Shown here: positions 26,506-32,299 of the stretch, piece by piece
Numbering within the stretch: position 1 is the stretch's first letter
Layout: each line of letters begins with the position of its first letter
Assembly (NCBI RefSeq): GCF_010998615.1
Contig: NZ_JAAEAH010000101.1
Location: forward strand, 1-32,299
Length of the DNA stretch: 32,299 bases
Source: Myxococcus sp. CA023
Lineage (GTDB): Bacteria > Myxococcota > Myxococcia > Myxococcales > Myxococcaceae
Direction of reading: 5' to 3'
Translations under genes and position numbers: made by a program
The notes under the pieces: model-generated
The model's input: only the letters and a program-made list of their open reading frames with translations
Database searches by the model: none
Told to the model about the DNA's origin: nothing

Positions 26506-26572
26506 GGGTGAACGAAAGGACTCACCCCAGGGGAAGGACACTGAAATCGCGCCGGGGGCCGATTTTTCGGCC
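26506..26572 (+). terminator. Two hairpins after the 5'-nucleotidase gene
   Basis: GGGTGA/TCACCC (26506-26511/26522-26527, 10-base loop) is followed by GGCCGA-TTTT-TCGGCC (26557-26572). Both lie in the 221-base gap after the 5'-nucleotidase stop. One or both may end the phytase/nucleotidase transcript. The remainder of the gap should hold the promoter of the next gene, but none is clear. Confidence 0.4.
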
Positions 26573-26684
26573 TGGGATCAGTTTCCAACGGGAAGCGGAG
26601 GTCCTACTCTAGTCCCTGCGAGTGTCCACTCCGAGGTGGCCCAGGGCCTGCGTGGGTGGACTCCCGTGAGCTGGAGGAACCGAC

Positions 26685-27083
26685 ATGCTCTACAAAGTGA
26701 CCCCGATGATGGCGCCGCCTGCGCCTGAGAAGGCGAAGCAGCGTGAACCGGGGCAGGGCCAGCCGCGCAAGCGTCGCAAGTCCGCCGTCTACGACGCGGA
26801 TGGTCAGGAGGTGCTCATCTCGCTGATGTGCATCAAGTGCAAGACGCTGAAGCCGCTGGCGCAGTTCGGCCTGCGGAAGATGGCGGATGGCGCCATCCGG
26901 AATCAGCCCTGGTGCCGCACGTGCCGCTCGGGCGCGGGCAGCAAGAAGCCCAAGGCGGGCAAGGACGCCGCTGCCGCCGCGCCGGTGGAAGAGGCGGCCC
27001 CGGTGCTCCAGGTCGTGCCGGCCGCCGCGAGCCCCGAAGCGGGTGAATCCCCCGCCGAGCCTGTCGCCGCCGCGCAGGGCTGA
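26685..27083 (+). CDS. Small protein with CxxC...CxxC zinc-binding core
   Basis: The 132-residue protein has a basic N-terminal part (R-K-R-R-K at 28-32). A compact core follows with Cys49-x2-Cys52 and Cys77-x2-Cys80 around K-P-L-A-Q-F-G, ending C-R-T-C-R. This four-Cys pattern resembles the treble-clef zinc fingers seen alone or at the front of HNH-type proteins. No HNH catalytic residues follow. From about residue 84 it is Lys/Ala/Pro-rich and disordered. The strong GGAGG at 26673-26677 and good codon use support expression. The function is unknown; nucleic-acid binding is a guess from the zinc core and basic flank. Confidence 0.82.
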   Translation: MLYKVTPMMAPPAPEKAKQREPGQGQPRKRRKSAVYDADGQEVLISLMCIKCKTLKPLAQFGLRKMADGAIRNQPWCRTCRSGAGSKKPKAGKDAAAAAPVEEAAPVLQVVPAAASPEAGESPAEPVAAAQG

Positions 27084-27101
27084 GCCACCGTCGCTGTCCC
27101 A

Positions 27102-27145
27102 GCTCCCGGGGGGCTGGACCTTCCAGGTCCAACTCCCGCGGGAGC
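27102..27145. terminator. Bidirectional terminator between zinc-protein and Hsp70 genes
   Basis: A nested structure has a 7-bp outer stem GCTCCCG/CGGGAGC (27102-27108/27139-27145) and a perfect 7-bp inner stem TGGACCT/AGGTCCA (27115-27121/27125-27131) with a TCC loop. It fills the 75-base gap between convergent genes. Confidence 0.62.
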
Positions 27146-27158
27146 ATTCCTTCCAGTC

Positions 27159-29936
27159 CTACGACAGCCGCAGACCGGCGGGGAGCGTATCCCCGAGCGC
27201 GCGAGCCTCGTCCGCGGCTTCCAGCGCCACGACTTCGCGCACCATTCGCACCCAGGTCTCGGAGGCCTTCGCCGCCAGCAGGGCCTGGGCCGTGCGCTCG
27301 CGCAGGTCCGGGTCCAGATCGCGCGTGCGGTCTCCCGTGAGCCGCGCGAGCTGCGCCGCCGCGAAGGACGCGCCGTCAATCTTCCGCAGGTCCAACTCCA
27401 GCAGCAGCGTGAGCCAGGCCTCGGCCGTGTCCACGTCCACCACCTTGTGGCTGCTGCCGTACAGGGGCACGCGCGCGCCCAGCCGTCCCAGGGACCAGGC
27501 CCACGGGCCGCCGGACTTCGCCTCGGCCTTCAGCCGCGCGGCAATCCACCGGCCCAGCTCCGCCTTGTCACCCGGTTGCAGGTGCTCCAGCGAGGCCGCG
27601 GTGCGGACCATCTCCTCCAGGCCCTCGGGCTGGATGCCCTTGAGCTTCCCCGGCGGCGGCGCGTCCGGTGGCACCTTTCGCGCCAGGTGGGGCTGGAGGT
27701 ACGCGTACAGCTTCTGCTGCCGCGCCTCGTCCAGTCCGCCCGCGATGCGGCGCCACATCACCCAGAACTCCGTCCACACCGCCTTGTCCGTGTGGTGCTG
27801 CACCAGCGCGTCGAACAGGCCGAAGGTCTGCTCCGCGCGCCAGCCGTCCAGCGGGTAGCCGAAGCCCGGCCGCAGGCTGAAGCCGGTGAGGCTGTAGAAG
27901 ACACGCTCGTGGTCATCCGAGCGTCGGCGCTTGCTCGCGCCCGCGAAGAGGGTGCTCCACATCTCCCGCAGCACCGGCACGCGCCACGTCTCACGCGAGC
28001 CCAGGGCCTTCTCCAGCGTGCGCCCGAGCTGCTTCACGTCCTTGGGGCCAATGGGCAGCGGCTTGTTGCCGTAGACGCGCTCGATGTTGTCCTTCGCCTC
28101 GACGAAGCGCGCGGGCATGGACTCGGTGACGGTCAGCTCGTGCGAGCCGCCGGTGCCGCGCAGCTCGAACTCCAGGCGCCACCGCTCGTCCGCGACGTTG
28201 GACACGCAGTACAGCTCCAGCGTGCCAATCTCCGTCAGCGCCGCCTGGAGGTGCACGGGCACTTCGGCCACCTTGTTGGAGGAGCCCTTGAGCAGGGTAT
28301 GGATGGGCGGCAGCGGCTTGAGGTCCTCCGCCAGCGGCACCAGATCGCCGGGCTTGTCGATGCGGTCGCTGGTGGTGGAGTAGAGCTGGAACTGCACCGG
28401 CCGTCCCAGGGTGAGCGAGAAGGGGCGCTCGCCCAGGTCCACCTTCTGGCCTTCCTCGAAGCCGCGGGGGATGAGGCACAGCGCGGGTTGCTCGGCGCTG
28501 TCCGCCGCGCGCTGCAGGCCCACGTAGTAGGCACGCGCCGCGCCGCCACCAATGCGCAGGCCGTGGCCGCGCCGCACCAGGCCGTAGTACGCGGCGCCCC
28601 GGGCCACCGCGAGCTCCAGGGATTCGTGCCGCAGCAGGGGAATGCGCGGCGCGTTCGGCCACCAGGCGGAGAGGGCCTCCACCAGCCGCTCGGAAATCTG
28701 GGGCGAGTTGAACACGCCGCCGTTGAGCAGGATGGCGTCCGGCCGGGGCAGGGCGCCCTCCGCCGGCGCCGTTTCGCCCAGCGCCGCGAAGCCCGCCGCC
28801 GCGTGCTGCGCGAGGAAGGCCGCCATGTGCCGCGTCACCGCCGCGTCCTGCACGTAGGGCAGGCCCAGCTCCTGAAGCGCCATTCGCGCGGCGCGGCGTG
28901 GCCTGTCAGCGGGTGTGGTGAGGGGGAAGAAGCCGTCCAGCACCAGCGCCTGCGCCTCGTCGCGCGTCAGCTCCGTGGACAACGTGCCGCCCAGCAGCTT
29001 GCTGCCGCCACTCACCAGTGACACGCCGTGCTTCTCCGGTGGGGCGAGGCCGAGCAGCGCCTCCTTCGCGGTGCGCGCGGCCTGAATGGCCTGCGTCCAC
29101 TGCGTGGCGGACAGGCGGCGGCCGTCCGTGAAGAGCTTCTCCTCCACCCGGCGCGCCAGCGCGGCGTCCATGTTGTCGCCGCCCAGCATCAGGTGGTCGC
29201 CCACGGCCAGTCGCCGCAGCATGGGGCCTTCGGGCGACAGGCCCGCGTGCACCAGCGTGAAGTCCGTGGTGCCGCCGCCCACGTCCACCACCAGCACCAG
29301 CCGGACGTTGGAGAGCGTCTGCTCCAGGTCCGCCCGGTGGCGCGCGGTGTAGTCGTAGAAGGCCGCCTGGGGCTCCTCCAGCAGGGTGAACTTCTCCAGG
29401 CCGGCCTTGCGCGCCGCGCTCACCGTGAGGGCGCGGGCCGCTTCGTCGAAGGAGGCGGGGACGGTAATCACCACCTCCTGCTTCGACAGGGGCGCGTCCG
29501 GGTGCGCGTAATCCCACGCGCGGGCCATGTGCGTCAGCAGCAGGGCGCTGGCGTCCACCGGGGACAGCTTCTGGACGTCCGCGGGCGCACCCCAGGGGAG
29601 GATGGGCGCGGAGCGGTCCACGCCCGGGTGGCACAGCCAGCTCTTGGCGCTGGCCACCAGCCGCCCCGGTACGCGCGCGCCCTGCCAGCGCGCCAACTCA
29701 CCCACCACCCACGGGCCGCCGTCATCCCCCCAGGGCAGCGTGAGCGAACCCTCCGCCAGCTCGTGGCCGGCGGGCACGTACACGGTGGAGGGCAACAGGG
29801 CCCGCGGGGCCACCTCGCCCTGACGGACGAGCTGTGGAAGGGCGAAGTCCTCCACGGGGGCACCCGCGCCCCGCGAGGGGTCCACGGATGCCACGGCGCA
29901 ATGGGTGGTGCCCAGGTCGATGCCAACGATTCGCAT
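27159..29936 (-). CDS. Hsp70-like protein with C-terminal DUF3731-type domain
   Basis: The 925-residue protein begins with an Hsp70 ATPase: I-V-G-I-D-L-G-T-T-H (phosphate 1), V-V-D-V-G-G-G-T-T-D-F (phosphate 2), and L-L-N-G-G-V-F-N-S-P in the adenosine region. It shares A-S-A-K-S-W-L and the H-P-G-V-D-R block with the 620-residue Hsp70 encoded just upstream, so the two are paralogues. After a short beta-rich substrate-binding-like part, about 320 C-terminal residues are mainly helical (for example S-L-T-G-F-S-L-R-P-G-F-G-Y-P and W-R-A-E-Q-T-F-G-L-F). These match what I know of the DUF3731 'DnaK-related' extension. Its client and cofactors are unknown, and no dnaJ or grpE is in the window. The ATG at 29936 has CGGAGG just upstream and lies 25 bases after the previous stop. 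Confidence 0.9.
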   Translation of the reverse strand: MRIVGIDLGTTHCAVASVDPSRGAGAPVEDFALPQLVRQGEVAPRALLPSTVYVPAGHELAEGSLTLPWGDDGGPWVVGELARWQGARVPGRLVASAKSWLCHPGVDRSAPILPWGAPADVQKLSPVDASALLLTHMARAWDYAHPDAPLSKQEVVITVPASFDEAARALTVSAARKAGLEKFTLLEEPQAAFYDYTARHRADLEQTLSNVRLVLVVDVGGGTTDFTLVHAGLSPEGPMLRRLAVGDHLMLGGDNMDAALARRVEEKLFTDGRRLSATQWTQAIQAARTAKEALLGLAPPEKHGVSLVSGGSKLLGGTLSTELTRDEAQALVLDGFFPLTTPADRPRRAARMALQELGLPYVQDAAVTRHMAAFLAQHAAAGFAALGETAPAEGALPRPDAILLNGGVFNSPQISERLVEALSAWWPNAPRIPLLRHESLELAVARGAAYYGLVRRGHGLRIGGGAARAYYVGLQRAADSAEQPALCLIPRGFEEGQKVDLGERPFSLTLGRPVQFQLYSTTSDRIDKPGDLVPLAEDLKPLPPIHTLLKGSSNKVAEVPVHLQAALTEIGTLELYCVSNVADERWRLEFELRGTGGSHELTVTESMPARFVEAKDNIERVYGNKPLPIGPKDVKQLGRTLEKALGSRETWRVPVLREMWSTLFAGASKRRRSDDHERVFYSLTGFSLRPGFGYPLDGWRAEQTFGLFDALVQHHTDKAVWTEFWVMWRRIAGGLDEARQQKLYAYLQPHLARKVPPDAPPPGKLKGIQPEGLEEMVRTAASLEHLQPGDKAELGRWIAARLKAEAKSGGPWAWSLGRLGARVPLYGSSHKVVDVDTAEAWLTLLLELDLRKIDGASFAAAQLARLTGDRTRDLDPDLRERTAQALLAAKASETWVRMVREVVALEAADEARALGDTLPAGLRLS

Positions 29937-29961
29937 ACGCCTCCGATTGACGGATGGCTTT

Positions 29962-31824
29962 CTACTCCTTCATGCGGACGTTGAGCTCCAGCTTCCAGCG
30001 CCCGGGGCCATCCTTCTCCAGGCACCGGAGCTCCAGCGTCCCCACCTCCGTCACCGCCGCCTGGAGGTTGACGGGCGTCAGGTCGCTGAAGACGGAGGGC
30101 TGACCGGGCATGGTCGTCTCGATGGGGGCCAGCTCCTCCAGCCCGCCGTCGGCCAGCTCGGTGTCGACGTCCTCCAGCATGACGCCCACCTTGTCGTCGC
30201 GCCGCAGGGACGAGGAGAAGAAGCGGAAGCGGGTGGGCTCACCGGTGACGAGCCCGAACTCCTGGGGCGGGACGTCCGCCTGCGTGCCTTCCTCCATGCC
30301 GAAGGGGGCCACGCAGAGCGCCTTCACGGGTGGCTCCATGCCAGGCACCGCGGGCATCGCCGTCTCCACGCCCACGTAGTAGGCGCGGGCCGTGCCGCCG
30401 CGGATGCGCAGGCCGTGGCCCTGGCGCACCCAACCGTAATAGGCGGCGCCGCGCGCCACCGCCAGGTCCAGGTCCGCGCCCTCCAGCGCCTTGGCAGGCT
30501 CTCCGCCATCCTCCGTGAGCCAGCCGTTGAGTACCTCCATGACGCGCGCCTTCAGCGGGCCGGCCTTGAAGACGCCGCCGTTGAAGAGCACCGCCGTGGG
30601 GTGGAGGAAGGCCTTGCCGCTGACGTCCACCGGCGCGTCCGGGCTGGACGCGAGCGCCTGCGCCTGCCGGGTGAGGAAGGCGGCCAGGTGACGGGATACC
30701 CCGGCGTCCTGGGCGTAGGGCAGCGCCATCTGCGCCAGGCCGGTGCGGCGCGCGGTGCGCGGCAGCTCGGTGACGGGCGTCACGGGGAAGAATCCGTCGG
30801 TGAGGACGCGGTCCAGCTCCTCGCGCGTCAACTCCGTGCGCAGCGTGCCGCCGATGAGCGAAGAGCCCCGGCCGGGGATGGAGATGGGCGCGCGCTCCAG
30901 GGACGGGTCGGCGTAGAGCGCCTCCTTCGCCTGGCGGCAACCATGGGTGAGGGCGTTGAACTGCCAGGCGTCCAGCTTCTTGCCCTCGGCGGCCATCCGC
31001 TGGTTCAGCGTGTGCGCCAGCGCCAGGTCCATGTTGTCGCCGCCCAGCAGGATGTGGTCGCCCACGGCCACGCGCAGCAGCTCCAAATCACCCGCGTTGT
31101 CGCGCACGGTGATGACGGAGAAGTCGGAGGTGCCGCCGCCCACGTCCACCACGAGGATGACCTCGCCGGGCTGCACCTGCTTGCGGAAGTTCTCCCCCAT
31201 GGCCTCCAGCCACGCGTAGAGCGCGGCCTGGGGCTCCTCCAGGAGGGTGATGTTGGGGATGCCCGCGGCCTTGGCGGCCTCCAGCGTCAAGTCGCGCGCC
31301 GCCGCGTCGAAGGAGGCGGGGACGGTGACGATGACGTCCTGTTCGGACAGGGCGTTGCCGGACTCCTCGCGCTCGCGGGCGAAAGTGTGGTCCCACGCAT
31401 CCTTGAGGTGGCGGAGGTAGCGCGCGGAGGCGTCCAGCGGCGACACCCGTTGCACCTCCTCGGGGGCCTGCCACGGCAGCAGCGCCGCGCGCCGGTCCAC
31501 GCCGGGGTGGGACAGCCAGCTCTTGGCGGAGGCCACCAGCCGGGTGGGCACCTTGGCGCCGTGCGTGCGGGCGAACTCACCCAGCAGGGTGCTGGCCTCC
31601 GGCTTCCACGGCAGCGCCAGGCTGCCGGCGGGGAACTCCTGCGCGGAGGGTAGATAAAGGAAGGAGGGGAGCAGCGGGCGGGCCTCGACGGTGCCGGGCG
31701 CGGTCAACTGGGGGACGGGCAGCATGGACTGCGCGCCGCCGCGGGGCTTGCCCTCCTCCAGATTGAAGTAGGACGCCGCGGAGTGCGTAGTGCCCAGGTC
31801 GATGCCAATGGAATAGCGGGCCAT
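29962..31824 (-). CDS. Hsp70 family protein (short paralogue)
   Basis: The 620-residue protein has the full Hsp70 ATPase signature: S-I-G-I-D-L-G-T-T-H-S near the N-terminus, V-V-D-V-G-G-G-T-S-D-F, and L-F-N-G-G-V-F-K-A in the adenosine region. It shares long stretches with the 925-residue neighbour (R-L-V-A-S-A-K-S-W-L, P-G-V-D-R, L-L-E-E-P-Q-A-A). It stops after a beta-rich substrate-binding-like segment and lacks the C-terminal helical extension of its partner as well as a DnaK-type lid. The ATG at 31824 gives M-A-R-Y-S-I-G-I-D-L-G-T-T-H with AGGAG about 11 bases upstream. A longer in-frame start is unlikely. It is the middle gene of the DUF2760-Hsp70-Hsp70 operon. Confidence 0.92.
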   Translation of the reverse strand: MARYSIGIDLGTTHSAASYFNLEEGKPRGGAQSMLPVPQLTAPGTVEARPLLPSFLYLPSAQEFPAGSLALPWKPEASTLLGEFARTHGAKVPTRLVASAKSWLSHPGVDRRAALLPWQAPEEVQRVSPLDASARYLRHLKDAWDHTFAREREESGNALSEQDVIVTVPASFDAAARDLTLEAAKAAGIPNITLLEEPQAALYAWLEAMGENFRKQVQPGEVILVVDVGGGTSDFSVITVRDNAGDLELLRVAVGDHILLGGDNMDLALAHTLNQRMAAEGKKLDAWQFNALTHGCRQAKEALYADPSLERAPISIPGRGSSLIGGTLRTELTREELDRVLTDGFFPVTPVTELPRTARRTGLAQMALPYAQDAGVSRHLAAFLTRQAQALASSPDAPVDVSGKAFLHPTAVLFNGGVFKAGPLKARVMEVLNGWLTEDGGEPAKALEGADLDLAVARGAAYYGWVRQGHGLRIRGGTARAYYVGVETAMPAVPGMEPPVKALCVAPFGMEEGTQADVPPQEFGLVTGEPTRFRFFSSSLRRDDKVGVMLEDVDTELADGGLEELAPIETTMPGQPSVFSDLTPVNLQAAVTEVGTLELRCLEKDGPGRWKLELNVRMKE

Positions 31825-31885
31825 ATCGGACGAGAACTCCTGGAAGACGCGGGTTTGTTCGCGCTGTGAGGCCGTGGTGGCCGGC

Positions 31886-32299
31886 TCAGGAAAGCTCGAC
31901 CTCCGCGGGAGCAAGCACGCGCGGGTCGATGGCCGGGCTGACGGTGGGCAGCTTCACCGCCGTCGTCATCCAGCCGTGGTGACGCAGGATTCCGTTGTAG
32001 GGCGGCTGGCCCGCCACGTTGCCGGTGAGGCGGATGCGCTGGGCGTCGAACCCGACGGGCACCGGCACCGAGTCCCCTTCCGACTGGGGCAGCACCCGCT
32101 CCAGCGTCAGGTAGGTCTGGGCGACCTTGCGGCAGCCTTCATGGACGATGCGCGCCGCCGCGCCCACTTCCGCGTCGGAGAAGGCGGAGACGTTCTCCTG
32201 GAGGAAGTCCACGAAGCGGCCCTCTCGCTGGAGCATGCCCAGCAAGGACAGGGCGCTGGCGTGCTCGCGCTCGGGGGGCAGGGCAGGGGGCGGCTCGGG
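31886..32299 (-). CDS. DUF2760 protein (5' part cut by window edge)
   Basis: The reading frame is open to the right edge, so the start lies outside the window. At least 137 codons are visible. The sequence has L-L-G-M-L-Q-R-E-G-R-F-V-D-F-L-Q-E-N, a segment I-V-H-E-G-C-R-K-V, R-L-T-G-N-V-A-G-Q-P-P-Y-N-G, L-R-H-H-G-W and a terminal V-L-A-P-A-E-V-E-L-S. These match what I recall of DUF2760, a family of unknown function encoded next to Hsp70-like genes. The gene ends 61 bases before the Hsp70 start on the same strand. The Pro/Ala-rich sequence at the edge suggests a linker between an N-terminal part and this domain. Confidence 0.85.
   Translation of the reverse strand, partial: PEPPPALPPEREHASALSLLGMLQREGRFVDFLQENVSAFSDAEVGAAARIVHEGCRKVAQTYLTLERVLPQSEGDSVPVPVGFDAQRIRLTGNVAGQPPYNGILRHHGWMTTAVKLPTVSPAIDPRVLAPAEVELS

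Noticed and set aside
23284..26541. Minus-strand open frame of 1085 codons across the phytase-like and nucleotidase genes
   Set aside because: It spans two well-supported plus-strand genes and has Arg/His/Ala-biased composition without motifs.
29905..31653. Plus-strand open frame of 582 codons opposite the short Hsp70
   Set aside because: It is a shadow of the Hsp70 gene, rich in His, Arg and Val, with no supporting start signal.

Overview
The window is GC-rich chromosomal DNA with GC-biased third codon positions and many ATG/GTG starts behind GGAGG-like ribosome binding sites. The gene content suggests a myxobacterium, most like Myxococcus or a close relative. A MYXO-CTERM sorting tail on a secreted phytase-like protein, several lipoproteins, and abundant glycosyltransferases all point that way. 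The identification rests on recognising protein families, not on any database search.

Left part (1-8581, + strand): a decayed or truncated FtsJ/RlmM-like rRNA methyltransferase fragment lies at the edge. It is followed by secA (preprotein translocase ATPase) and the classic translation block rpsB-tsf-pyrH-frr. The S2 protein carries an unusual Arg/Asp/Gly-rich tail. Overlapping the frr stop is a 548-residue protein with a pseudo-receiver domain, a Pro/Ala/acidic linker and a degenerate GGDEF domain. Hairpins that look like terminators or attenuators separate secA, rpsB, tsf and pyrH.

Middle part (8569-19918): a two-gene minus-strand unit (sixA phosphohistidine phosphatase, then a CyaY/frataxin-like protein) diverges from a lipoprotein gene. 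A 1259-residue flavoprotein follows on the minus strand. It joins a GltD/NfnB-like module to a PyrK/NfnA-like ferredoxin-reductase module in one chain. Then comes a glycan-assembly cluster: a GT2 transferase, a glycan-associated protein of unknown function, a tandem double GT4 transferase, a divergent GT4 transferase, and a lipoprotein.

Right part (19922-32299): a NADAR/YbiA-family protein, an unrecognised 241-residue protein, and the coupled gmd-rmd pair that would make GDP-D-rhamnose for the glycan machinery. Next is a phosphorus-scavenging pair (MYXO-CTERM phytase-like beta-propeller and a 5'-nucleotidase lipoprotein), then a small zinc-binding protein. The window ends in a minus-strand operon of a DUF2760 protein (cut by the right edge), an Hsp70 of 620 residues and an Hsp70/DUF3731 protein of 925 residues.

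I found no tRNA, rRNA, insertion sequence, prophage or CRISPR array. The most interesting items for follow-up are the DUF2760/dual-Hsp70 operon, the double-degenerate signalling protein coupled to frr, the fused NfnBA-like flavoprotein with its N-terminal extension, and the S2 tail.
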